A stretch of DNA of 64,000 bases from Lysobacterales bacterium. GTDB lineage: Bacteria > Pseudomonadota > Gammaproteobacteria > Xanthomonadales > BPKI01. Of this stretch, positions 42,221-50,139 are shown piece by piece. The notes under the pieces are model-generated. The model did no database searches. It had not been told where the DNA came from and saw only the letters and a list, made by a program, of their open reading frames with translations. The stretch is from positions 558,001 to 622,000 of the forward strand of contig BPKI01000001.1 in the NCBI GenBank assembly GCA_026005055.1, read 5' to 3'. The translations under genes were made by a program, and so were the position numbers. Position 1 is the stretch's first letter; each line of letters begins with the position of its first letter.

Positions 42221-45200
42221 GTTCGGGAAGCCCGCCGTTGCCCTCGCCCGCGAGCAGGGAGGCGGCGAGCTCGGCCTTGCGCGCCTTCAGCGCCTGGATC
42301 CGTTCCTCGACCGTACCGCGGCAGATCAGCCGATAGACGAACACGGGTTTGTCCTGCCCGATGCGGTGCGCGCGATCGGTGGCCTGGTCTTCGACCGCGG
42401 GATTCCACCAGGGGTCGTAGTGAATCACGCTGTCGGCGGCGGTGAGGGTGAGGCCGACCCCGCCCGCGCGCAGCGAGACCATGAACAGCGGCACCTCTCC
42501 GGCCTGGAAGCGGCGAACGAGCTCGGGGCGGGCGGCCGCGGGCGTATCGCCGGTGAGCGCGAGGAAGGGGATCCCGCGTTCCCGCAGGCTCTGCCCGAGT
42601 AGGTCGAGCATCCGCGCGAACTGCGAGAAGAGGAGCGCCCGTCGTCCCTCGGCGAGCAAACTTTCGACCAGCTCCAAGGCGGCTTCGAGCTTGGCGGAAG
42701 GCGCGTCGCGACCCTCGATCTCGGGGGGCAGCAATCGTGGGTCGCAGCACACTTGGCGGAGCTTGAGCAGGGCGTCGAGCACGATCAAGCCCGATTGCGC
42801 CAAGCCGCGTTCGGCCACGGCGGCGCGCACGCGCTCTTGCTGTTCCCGGCGCAGCCGTTCGTAGAGGCTTCGCTGGGTCTCCTCGAGTTCCAGGGCCTGC
42901 ACGATCTCGGTCTTCTCGGGCAGATCGGCCAAGACTTCCTCCTTACGGCGGCGCAGGATGAGCGGCGCGATCCGGCGCTTGAGTCGGGCGCGCGCGGTCT
43001 CGTCGCCGCGCTGCTCGATCGGTGCACGGAAGACGCGTTCGAAGGTCTCGGCGTCTCCAAGCAAGCCCGGCTCCACCACGTCGAACAGCGCCCAGAGTTC
43101 GCCGAGGTGGTTTTCGATGGGCGTTCCCGTCAGGGCCAGACGCCGTTCGGCTGCGATCGCGCGCGCCGCGCGCGCCGCCTGGCTGTCCGGATTCTTGATC
43201 GCTTGCGCTTCGTCGAGGAGGAGCAAGTGAAACGAGGAGGAGGCCAACACCTCCCGGTCGCGGACCAGGAGGGGGTAAGTGGTCAGGACCAGATCGTATG
43301 CGCCGATTTCCGTGAAGCGATGCGAGCGCTGCGGTCCGTGCAGCAGGAGAAGCTTGAGCTCCGGGGCGAAGCGCGCCGCTTCCTCCTGCCAATGGCCGAT
43401 CAGGCTGGTGGGCACCACGATCAGGCAACGGAAGTCCGCTCGCGCCATCTTCTCCGCGACGAGCAGGGCGAGCACCTGAACCGTCTTGCCAAGCCCCATG
43501 TCGTCGGCGAGGAGGGCGCCGAAGCCCAGAGCGGCCCGCTCGATGAGCCAGGCCGCGCCCTTGCGTTGGTACGGTCGCAGGATCTCCGAGAATCGCTCGG
43601 GTAGCGCGAGCCTCCGCGGCAGGCGCTCGGGTCTTCGGAGATCGCCGGTGAGGAAGTCGAGCCCTTCGAGGTCGAGGCAGCTGCTCGGGTGGAGCTGGAG
43701 GCTGCCGTCGGGGCGATGCTCGGGAAGGTATTCCGCGAGCCGGTCGATGAGCGCGCGGAGCTGCCAAAGCGGCAGCTCCACCTCGCGCGTGTTGTCGATC
43801 GGAACCGTCCACGAGCTATCCCGCCGCTCGCGTGCGCGGGGGCGAAGAGGAAAGGCGGGGTCTCGGAAGAGGTCGAGCAGGGCAGGCAGCAGGGGAACGG
43901 GGCGTCCTTCGACGAGCAGGCTCAAAGAGAGCTCGTCGAGGACGCCGAGGCGGCGCCAGCGGACGGAGATGGGTCCAGCGCTCACCCGCCGTCGCGGCTT
44001 GGGAAAACTGTCCGAGAATCGGAGGAGGTAGCCTTCCGCGGCGAGTCGTTCGAGGATCGAGCGCCACCCCGCCGGCGGCTCGGGCGGGCGCTCGGGCGAG
44101 GTCTTCAGCAGATAATCGGAATCCTCGAGCTGAGCGAGCCAAGACTCGCCCTCGCCGCGCAGCTCACCCGCGCGGCGCAGGCCGAGGGCGCCCAGGCGGG
44201 CGGCGAACTGGGCTTCGGCGCCGCGGTCACGGCGGATCTCGAGGAGCTCGCCGCCGACCACCCGCCGCGGCGCCGAAGGATCCTCCGGGTGCACCTCGAA
44301 ACCGCCGTAGTCGAAGCGCAAGCGCGCGCGGCCCAGCGGACGCTCGTCGTCCTCGCCGCCGGCGAGGGAGAGCGCATCCAGCAAGAGCAGGGGGCGCGGT
44401 GCGGTCTCGATCCGGCTCAGGGGCGGTGCCGGCAGCGGCGGCGGAATGGGCAATCGGGGGCTGCGTTCCTCGATGAGCTTGGCCACCGGCTCCACGAGCT
44501 CCGGACGCAAGACGGGCGCCTCGAGCGCACGGGCAAGCCAAGACGGGTCGCCTTCGATGCGTCCCAGGCGACCGCTTTCGGGAAGCAGATACCAAAGCGC
44601 GCCGCCGCGCAGAATGAGACCCTCGGGTTCGGGCAGGACGATCCTGAGGCGCTGGCTCCCATCGGACTCGAGCGTCCAAGCGAAGCGCAGCGGCAGAGGC
44701 TCGGCGAGCTTCAGCGCTTGGTCGGCGCGCCTCCAAAACGCCGGAAAATGAGCGAGAAGGCGGAGGAGGGCGCGCTCCGCGGCGCGGTCGTTGATCGGAG
44801 CGAAGGCGACCTTGCCGCTCTTCTCCGAGGTTCGTTCGAGGAGCAGGGCGAGGGCGTCCACCGCTTCCTCGGGCCAACCGCCCTCGGGGGCGGGCGTTGG
44901 TTCGGGTGCGCGCAAGACCGGGCTCTGCGGCTCGATCAGACCGCCGCGCGCGCCGACGCGGAACCACGCCGGCGCGACCCAAAGCGGCGGCGGCTGTCCG
45001 AAATCGCCAGGCTTGAGCAGGAGACCGAACACCTGATCGATTGCGGTCTCGACACCGCGCTCGGGCTCGCGGAGGGCCTCGAGCCAGCGCTCCCAAGGCA
45101 GTAGCAGCCTGCGCTCGACGGGTTCCTGCCCCTCCTCGGTGAGCGGAGCGATGCCGGTGAAGCCGGTGTAGTGGATCAGCGCGGCGGCCACGTGCTCGCA

Positions 45201-45500
45201 CAGGGCGCCAGCAGGGCAGCTACAGCGCGATTCGATCCGGCCATCCGGGTGAAGGGTGATCTCGCTGCGGTGGGGTTCGGGCCTTGAGCCCTGCACCGCG
45301 GCGGTGAGGACGAGCGGCTGCGAGGCGCGCTCCTGGATTTCCAGGACCCGACCTTCGTCGGCCATCCTCAATCCTCGTTCGAGCGCCTGGCGGGAAAATG
45401 CCCGTTGCCAGAGGGAGGGATCGAGGACGGCGCGGTCGGCGGTCTTCAAGGCGCGTTCGGAATGGGCGCGAACGCGACAGTCTGGCACGAACGGCCGCAC
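42174..45500 (-). CDS. SWIM-domain SNF2-family helicase
   Basis: The start chosen is GTG 45500, four bases after the trmL stop; the open frame further upstream is antisense shadow within trmL. A SWIM zinc finger (CSCPAGALCEHVAAAL) lies near the N-terminus. The SNF2 motor is at residues 600-1090: Walker A DDMGLGKTVQVLALL, motif II LLLDEAQAIKN, TGTPIENHLGELWALF, then helicase C with ALTGDTPAAARPELV and LRAGGVGLTLTAADSVIHYDPWWNPAVEDQ, followed by DRAHRIGQ. Such bacterial Swi2/Snf2 proteins (RapA-unlike) are thought to translocate on DNA; the role is unproven. It is the last gene of a four-gene minus-strand operon. Confidence 0.9.
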   Translation of the reverse strand: MRPFVPDCRVRAHSERALKTADRAVLDPSLWQRAFSRQALERGLRMADEGRVLEIQERASQPLVLTAAVQGSRPEPHRSEITLHPDGRIESRCSCPAGALCEHVAAALIHYTGFTGIAPLTEEGQEPVERRLLLPWERWLEALREPERGVETAIDQVFGLLLKPGDFGQPPPLWVAPAWFRVGARGGLIEPQSPVLRAPEPTPAPEGGWPEEAVDALALLLERTSEKSGKVAFAPINDRAAERALLRLLAHFPAFWRRADQALKLAEPLPLRFAWTLESDGSQRLRIVLPEPEGLILRGGALWYLLPESGRLGRIEGDPSWLARALEAPVLRPELVEPVAKLIEERSPRLPIPPPLPAPPLSRIETAPRPLLLLDALSLAGGEDDERPLGRARLRFDYGGFEVHPEDPSAPRRVVGGELLEIRRDRGAEAQFAARLGALGLRRAGELRGEGESWLAQLEDSDYLLKTSPERPPEPPAGWRSILERLAAEGYLLRFSDSFPKPRRRVSAGPISVRWRRLGVLDELSLSLLVEGRPVPLLPALLDLFRDPAFPLRPRARERRDSSWTVPIDNTREVELPLWQLRALIDRLAEYLPEHRPDGSLQLHPSSCLDLEGLDFLTGDLRRPERLPRRLALPERFSEILRPYQRKGAAWLIERAALGFGALLADDMGLGKTVQVLALLVAEKMARADFRCLIVVPTSLIGHWQEEAARFAPELKLLLLHGPQRSHRFTEIGAYDLVLTTYPLLVRDREVLASSSFHLLLLDEAQAIKNPDSQAARAARAIAAERRLALTGTPIENHLGELWALFDVVEPGLLGDAETFERVFRAPIEQRGDETARARLKRRIAPLILRRRKEEVLADLPEKTEIVQALELEETQRSLYERLRREQQERVRAAVAERGLAQSGLIVLDALLKLRQVCCDPRLLPPEIEGRDAPSAKLEAALELVESLLAEGRRALLFSQFARMLDLLGQSLRERGIPFLALTGDTPAAARPELVRRFQAGEVPLFMVSLRAGGVGLTLTAADSVIHYDPWWNPAVEDQATDRAHRIGQDKPVFVYRLICRGTVEERIQALKARKAELAASLLAGEGNGGLPELSEEDLAVLFAPLEG

Positions 45501-45504
45501 GATT

Positions 45505-45981
45505 TCATCCCGGCTCCACCGCCCCGCGGTAGCCTTGCTGCCGCCAGGCCTCATAGACCGCGACCGCGACCGCATTGGAGAGGTTGAGGCTGCGGCTGCC
45601 TGCGCGCATGGGCAGCCGGAGGATTCGGTCGGTGGGCAGGGCCGCGAGCACCTCCTCCGGCAAGCCTCGGCTCTCGGGCCCGAAGAGGAGGGCATCCCCG
45701 GGACGGAAAGTGACCAAGTGGAACGGCTGCCGAGCGCGCGCCGAGAAGGCGAACACGCGGCTTTCGGCCGGCAAACGCGCGAGACAGGCGCGAAGAGAGG
45801 AATGTACCTCGAGGCTTGCGTACTCGTGGTAGTCCAAGCCGGCTCGGCGCAGCTTCGCATCATCGAGGCGGAAGCCGAGCGGCTCGATCAGATGCAGCCG
45901 ACAGCCGGTGTTGGCGCAGAGGCGGATGATGTTGCCGGTGTTGGGCGCGATCTCGGGCCTGAACAGGATCACCTCGAACAT
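45505..45981 (-). CDS. trmL: tRNA (cytidine/uridine-34-2'-O)-methyltransferase
   Basis: This is a SPOUT-fold methyltransferase of 158 residues, the normal TrmL length. Landmarks are the N-terminal [33 protein letters not shown] (knot region) and [28 protein letters not shown]. It 2'-O-methylates the wobble nucleotide of the two tRNA-Leu isoacceptors. It is flanked tightly by an exported-protein gene upstream and the helicase downstream (4-bp gap). Confidence 0.95.
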   Translation of the reverse strand: MFEVILFRPEIAPNTGNIIRLCANTGCRLHLIEPLGFRLDDAKLRRAGLDYHEYASLEVHSSLRACLARLPAESRVFAFSARARQPFHLVTFRPGDALLFGPESRGLPEEVLAALPTDRILRLPMRAGSRSLNLSNAVAVAVYEAWRQQGYRGAVEPG

Positions 45982-45987
45982 GCCGCC

Positions 45988-46749
45988 TCAGGGGCAGTCG
46001 CTCGCCAGAGGGATGCGGCGCGCTTGCTCGAGGCGGATATGGTTCACCACCCGCGCTTCGGCGTCGAACTCGATCCGCGCGCTCAGGTTGCGACCTCGGC
46101 GATCGCGGATGTTGGTGAGGCCCTCATAGCGAAGGAGCCAACGATCGCGGTCGCGGTAGAGCACCTCGATGCTCGGTGCGAACCAGGCGAAGAAACCGGT
46201 GATGGCGAGACGGAAGCGGGTCGCAGCCTCCCCGTCGCCGAGCCGCTCGCTGCCGACACGGGTGACCCGGAAGCGCGAGGCGGCGAGACGGCTTGGGACC
46301 AGGAAGGAGAACTCGGCTTCTCCCTCGCGAGCAAGCCGGTCCCAGTTTCGGCGGACGAACTCGTCGAAGCCCGCGTCGGCCACCAGCCCATCCACGACCG
46401 GAATCGAGACGCGGCGCGAACGATCGAGCCATCCTTTCTCGAAGAATACCTCGAGCCGACCGTCGGCCCCTCGCCTCATGCCCTCGCGGTAGTTGGCACG
46501 CCGATCGATGAGCTCGAAGGCGGGCGCGAGCGGATCCTCCCCGTAAACGATCGTCTTGCGGGCGAAGGGCGAGCCATCGGGGCAGCGATAGAGCACGAGC
46601 CGCTGGGATCGCCCGTCGGCCTCGAAGATATAGTGGGTTTCGCGATAGAGCAGGCGTCCATCCTCCGGCACATAGGCCCGACCCTCGTACTCGAGCACCG
46701 CCGGGGCGGGACCGATCGCGGAGGCGAGCAGAACGAGCGCTGCGATCAC
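45988..46749 (-). CDS. Exported protein of unknown function
   Basis: The start is a GTG whose last two bases lie inside the stop of the upstream SDR gene (GTGA overlap), so translation is coupled. A signal peptide (VIAALVLLASAIGPAPA) is followed by a 235-residue beta-rich domain with YEGRAYVPEDGRLLYRETHYIFE, LVLYRCPDGSPFARKTI and FFAWFAPSIEVLYRDRDRWLLRYEGLTN. I recognise a recurring proteobacterial family with no assigned function. The longer frame upstream is antisense to nothing useful and arginine-rich, and is rejected. Confidence 0.7.
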   Translation of the reverse strand: MIAALVLLASAIGPAPAVLEYEGRAYVPEDGRLLYRETHYIFEADGRSQRLVLYRCPDGSPFARKTIVYGEDPLAPAFELIDRRANYREGMRRGADGRLEVFFEKGWLDRSRRVSIPVVDGLVADAGFDEFVRRNWDRLAREGEAEFSFLVPSRLAASRFRVTRVGSERLGDGEAATRFRLAITGFFAWFAPSIEVLYRDRDRWLLRYEGLTNIRDRRGRNLSARIEFDAEARVVNHIRLEQARRIPLASDCP

Positions 46750-47447
46750 CACGCCAGAGGCGATCCGTGGCGGTCGAAGAAGCCTCCGGCGGCCTCTGGG
46801 CCGGCGCGCTCGAGGAAATCGATCATCGCGCCGACCGACTCGTCGACACCGAGTTCGGCCTCGGGCCCGCCCATGTCGGTGCGCACCCACCCGGGGCTCA
46901 ATGCGAAGCAGAGCACGCCGCGCGGTTCGAGGGCGAGGGCGAGCTGGCGCGTGGCCATGTTGAGGGCCGCCTTGCTGATCGCGTAGCTCGGGGTGCCGAA
47001 GCGCTGGGTGGCGGCAATCGAACCGAGCGAGCTCGAAATCGAGACCGCGCGCGGTCGCACGCCGCGAGCGAGGGCTCCGGCGAGCGCTTGGGCGAGGAGG
47101 AAGGGGCCGGCGGCATTGACCCGGAAGCTTTGGACCAGCGCCTCGGCGGAGACTGCGCCGAAGCGCTCTCCCGAAACCAGCACGCCGGCGTTGTTGATCA
47201 GGCGGTCCAAGGCATCGCCGTTCCGATCGAGTTCCCGCGCGAGCTCGACGATCGATCGTTCATCGGTAAGCTCAAGCGGCAGCACGCGCAGGCGCCCCGG
47301 ATGGAGGGCGAGGAGCTCGCACAGAGCGGCGGCGCTGGCGGGCTTGCGGCAGGCGGCGAGGACTTCGGCGCCACGACTCAGATATTGCCGGCAGAACTCG
47401 AGGCCGAGACCGCGATTGGCGCCCGTCACCAGCACGCGCATGGACAT
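46746..47447 (-). CDS. SDR-family oxidoreductase
   Basis: This is a short-chain dehydrogenase of 233 residues. It has nucleotide-binding TGANRGLG at residues 8-15, INNAGVLVSGE, and the active-site Ser and Tyr-Lys in VSISSSLGSIAATQRFGTPSYAISKAALN. The small size and the SLGSI/YAISKAALN context resemble the CsgA/C-factor-like subgroup. The substrate is unknown. It is the first gene of the operon that leads to the exported protein, trmL and the helicase. Confidence 0.88.
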   Translation of the reverse strand: MSMRVLVTGANRGLGLEFCRQYLSRGAEVLAACRKPASAAALCELLALHPGRLRVLPLELTDERSIVELARELDRNGDALDRLINNAGVLVSGERFGAVSAEALVQSFRVNAAGPFLLAQALAGALARGVRPRAVSISSSLGSIAATQRFGTPSYAISKAALNMATRQLALALEPRGVLCFALSPGWVRTDMGGPEAELGVDESVGAMIDFLERAGPEAAGGFFDRHGSPLAW

Positions 47448-47506
47448 CGTCTCGCGAAGGGAGCGGGGAGTCTAAGAGCCCTCGCCGCCCACGGCCCGTG
47501 AAGGGA

Positions 47507-47953
47507 TCAGCCGGACAGCCGCTGCCGCACGAGGCGCGCGAGCTCGGCGAAGTCGGCGCGGCCGGCGAGTTCGGCCTTGAGCACGGCCATCACTTTGCCG
47601 AGATCGGCGGGGGAGGCCGCCGCCGTGGCCGCGATCGCCCGCTCGATCGCATCCGCGAGCTCCTCGGGGCTGGCCGCTTGCGGGAGGTAGGATTCGATCA
47701 CCGCGATCTCGCCACGCTCCACGGCGGCGAGATCCGCTCTTCCTGCCGCCTCGTACTGGGCGAGGGACTCGCGACGCTGTTTGCGCATCTTCTCGAGCAC
47801 GGCGAGCACGCCGGCGTCATCGAGAATCGATCGTTCGTCGATCTCGCGCTGGCGGATGGCGGCGTGGATCAGGCGCAGCGCGGAGAGCCGCTCGCGCTCG
47901 CCCGCCTTGAGCGCCGCCTTCATGTCCTCGGCGATGCGTTCCTTGAGCGCCAT
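47507..47953 (-). CDS. GatB/YqeY domain protein
   Basis: This 148-residue YqeY protein is related to the C-terminal tRNA-binding tail of GatB. Landmarks are LKERIAEDMKAALKAGERERLSALRLIHAAI, VLEKMRKQRRESLAQYE and the closing ADFAELARLVRQRLSG. Its biochemical role is not settled. It lies 34 bp downstream of rpsU on the same strand, a very common arrangement that suggests a link to translation. Confidence 0.93.
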   Translation of the reverse strand: MALKERIAEDMKAALKAGERERLSALRLIHAAIRQREIDERSILDDAGVLAVLEKMRKQRRESLAQYEAAGRADLAAVERGEIAVIESYLPQAASPEELADAIERAIAATAAASPADLGKVMAVLKAELAGRADFAELARLVRQRLSG

Positions 47954-47987
47954 GGTGCCCGAGTGGGGGCGGGGACACCCCGCTCGC

Positions 47988-48203
47988 TCAATAGGGCTTG
48001 TTGCGGCGAGCGCTTTCGCGCGCGAGGCGACGGAGGTGACGCTTGACCGCCGCTGCCGCCTTGCGCTTGCGCTCCTCCGTCGGCTTCTCGTAGAACTCGC
48101 GCTTGCGCGCCTCGGCGAGGATACCGGCGCGCTCGCAGGTGCGCTTGAAACGGCGCAGGGCGAGCTCGAAGGGTTCGTTCTCGCGGACCTTGACGCTGGG
48201 CAT
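47988..48203 (-). CDS. rpsU: 30S ribosomal protein S21
   Basis: This 71-residue basic protein starts [24 protein letters not shown] and ends [20 protein letters not shown], which is diagnostic for S21. The frame is open upstream but homology begins at this ATG. It is divergent from tsaD and followed by yqeY, as in many gamma- and betaproteobacteria. Confidence 0.97.
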   Translation of the reverse strand: MPSVKVRENEPFELALRRFKRTCERAGILAEARKREFYEKPTEERKRKAAAAVKRHLRRLARESARRNKPY

Positions 48204-48267
48204 GGATTCTCCGTGAACTCGAGTCGTGGCGCTTCCCGTTCGACGGGAAGCCGTGCATTCTAACGCG

Positions 48268-49302
48268 GTGATCGCACAGGCGCCAAGCACCGTTCTCGGC
48301 ATCGAGACCTCTTGCGACGAGACGGGGGTGGCCATTTACCGGCTGGGTCAGGGCCTCCTCGCTCACCGTTTGCACAGCCAAGAGGCCTTGCACGCTGCCT
48401 ACGGCGGGGTCGTGCCCGAACTCGCCTCTCGCGATCATCAGCGCCGGCTGCTGCCTCTGGTCGAGCAGGCACTCCTCGACGCCGATCTGCCCTTGCAGGC
48501 TCTCGACGGCATCGCTTACACCGCCGGTCCCGGGCTCATCGGGGCCCTCTTGGTGGGCGCAGGATTCGCTCGTGCCCTCGCGCACGCTCTCGGCAAGCCG
48601 GCGATCGGGGTGCACCACATGGAAGCCCATCTGCTCGCCGCTTTCCTCGAGCCCGAGCCGCCCGATTTGCCCTTCGTGTGTCTGCTCGTCTCGGGCGGAC
48701 ACACCATGCTCGTGGACGTCGAGGCGGTGGGGCGGTACCACGTGCTCGGCGAGACGCTGGATGATGCGGCCGGCGAGGCTTTCGACAAGACCGCCAAGCT
48801 ACTCGGACTCCCCTATCCCGGCGGACCGGCTCTGGCTCGTTTGGCCGAGCAGGGCGATCCTTCGCGCTTTCCTTTTCCACGCCCGCTGCTCGACCGTCCC
48901 GGCTTCGATTTCAGCTTTTCGGGGCTCAAGACCCAGGCGGCGCTGGCCGGGCGCAAAGCCGGCGAGGGTGCGGCGGCCGATCTCGCCGCTTCCTTCGAGG
49001 CGGCGGTGGTCGAGACCCTCGTGGGCAAGAGCCTGCGTGCGCTGAAGACGCTCGGCCGTCGCTGCCTGGTCGCCGCCGGCGGCGTGGCGGCCAACCGCAG
49101 GCTGCGCGAGGCGCTCGCTCGGGAAGCGGCGCGAAGCGGTCTGCGCGTGGTGTTCCCTCGCCCGGAGTGGTGCACCGACAACGGTGCGATGGTCGCCTTC
49201 GCGGGGGCGATCCGCCTTGCGGCGGGTGAACGAGCGGGCCTCGCGGTGGAGGTTCGGCCGCGCTGGCCTCTCGCCGAGCTCCCCCCGATCGCATCGAGTT
49301 GA
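48268..49302 (+). CDS. tsaD: tRNA N6-threonylcarbamoyladenosine synthase subunit TsaD
   Basis: This subunit transfers threonylcarbamoyl to A37 of ANN-decoding tRNAs with TsaB and TsaE. It is an ASKHA-fold protein with [13 protein letters not shown] at the N-terminus, metal-binding HHMEAHLLA, the phosphate loop SGGHTMLV and C-terminal [10 protein letters not shown] and [10 protein letters not shown]-type motif (here [13 protein letters not shown]). GTG 48268 gives 344 residues, normal length; an earlier GTG at 48226 lacks homology. It starts a plus-strand run with folB and folK-like. Confidence 0.95.
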   Translation: MIAQAPSTVLGIETSCDETGVAIYRLGQGLLAHRLHSQEALHAAYGGVVPELASRDHQRRLLPLVEQALLDADLPLQALDGIAYTAGPGLIGALLVGAGFARALAHALGKPAIGVHHMEAHLLAAFLEPEPPDLPFVCLLVSGGHTMLVDVEAVGRYHVLGETLDDAAGEAFDKTAKLLGLPYPGGPALARLAEQGDPSRFPFPRPLLDRPGFDFSFSGLKTQAALAGRKAGEGAAADLAASFEAAVVETLVGKSLRALKTLGRRCLVAAGGVAANRRLREALAREAARSGLRVVFPRPEWCTDNGAMVAFAGAIRLAAGERAGLAVEVRPRWPLAELPPIASS

Positions 49303-49307
49303 GGCCG

Positions 49308-49688
49308 ATGGGCGACCGTCTGTTCCTGGAGGGGCTTGAGGTCTTTGCGCTGATCGGCGTGCACGCCTTCGAGCGCCGGACGCCCCGCCCATTGCGGATC
49401 GATCTCGAGTTCCCCTGCGATGCCGCCGCGGCGGCCCGCAGCGACCGCGTCGAAGATGCAACCGACTACGACCGGATCGCCGCCGCGGTCAGGGATTTCA
49501 GTGCGCGCCACGCCTTCTGCCTGATCGAAAGCTTCGCGGAGCATCTGGCTGCCCACCTCCTTCACTTCGCCGGCCTGGATTGGGTTCGGATCAGGCTTCG
49601 CAAGCCGGGGGCCGTGGCGGGTGCGGCCGCGGTCGGGATCGAGATCGAACGCCGACGCGGTGAGAGACATGGGGGAGGAGCGGCCTGA
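49308..49688 (+). CDS. folB: Dihydroneopterin aldolase
   Basis: This folate-pathway enzyme converts 7,8-dihydroneopterin to 6-hydroxymethyl-dihydropterin plus glycolaldehyde. Landmarks are LEGLEVFALIGVHAFERRTPRPLRIDLEF, the catalytic region ATDYDRIAAAV and FCLIESFAEHLA, and the terminal VRIRLRKPGAV. Length of 126 residues is typical. It starts 6 bp after the tsaD stop. Confidence 0.93.
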   Translation: MGDRLFLEGLEVFALIGVHAFERRTPRPLRIDLEFPCDAAAAARSDRVEDATDYDRIAAAVRDFSARHAFCLIESFAEHLAAHLLHFAGLDWVRIRLRKPGAVAGAAAVGIEIERRRGERHGGGAA

Positions 49689-50112
49689 GCCTGCGCGGGC
49701 CCGGCTCTTCGTGCTGCTGGCGAGCAATCGCCGGCCCGCGCTACATCTCGCTCTGGCGGTCGAGGCCCTGGAGCGCTGGGCACCCGTGGAGCGGGAGCTC
49801 GGACGTCATCGCGGTCCGGCGCTCGGCGGACGCGGTTTCTACGAGAACCGTCTTGTGTCCTGCCGTTGCCGGTTTGACGATCCCGCGCGCATCGATCGCG
49901 TTCTGAAGCGCATCGAGCGAGATCTCGCGCCGCGCTTGGACCCCGACGACTGCCCCCTCGATCTCGATCCTTTTCTCTTGGTGCATGGCGGATGCGCCAG
50001 CACCTTCGCGCGCACGGCCAAAGTGCTCGCTCTGCTCGCGCGGCTCGATCCGCTCGCTCGGCTCGGATTCGATCGTGCGCTCGACGGCGAGGCCGTCCTA
50101 GAATGGCGCTGA
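49669..50112 (+). CDS. Divergent HPPK (FolK-like) protein
   Basis: The frame overlaps the end of folB by 20 bp. It keeps traces of the HPPK fold: LFVLLASNRRPALHLALAVEAL in place of the usual LGSN-start, YENRLVSCRC in place of the FLN-type strand, and LDLDPFLLVHGG matching the R-x-LDLDLLLYG metal site. The conserved pyrophosphate-binding PRxLDLD arginine and the N-terminal LGSNLG loop are changed. The protein is shorter (147 residues). It may be a working but divergent folK or an inactive paralogue with the main folK elsewhere. Confidence 0.6.
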   Translation: MGEERPEPARARLFVLLASNRRPALHLALAVEALERWAPVERELGRHRGPALGGRGFYENRLVSCRCRFDDPARIDRVLKRIERDLAPRLDPDDCPLDLDPFLLVHGGCASTFARTAKVLALLARLDPLARLGFDRALDGEAVLEWR

Positions 50113-50139
50113 GCTCGCGCTCGGGCCGGGAAGGACACG

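Noticed and set aside
45508-45863. Longer start for the SNF2 helicase inside trmL
   Set aside because: The extra residues are antisense-like and not conserved in type. GTG 45500, directly after the trmL stop, gives a normal SWIM/SNF2 protein.
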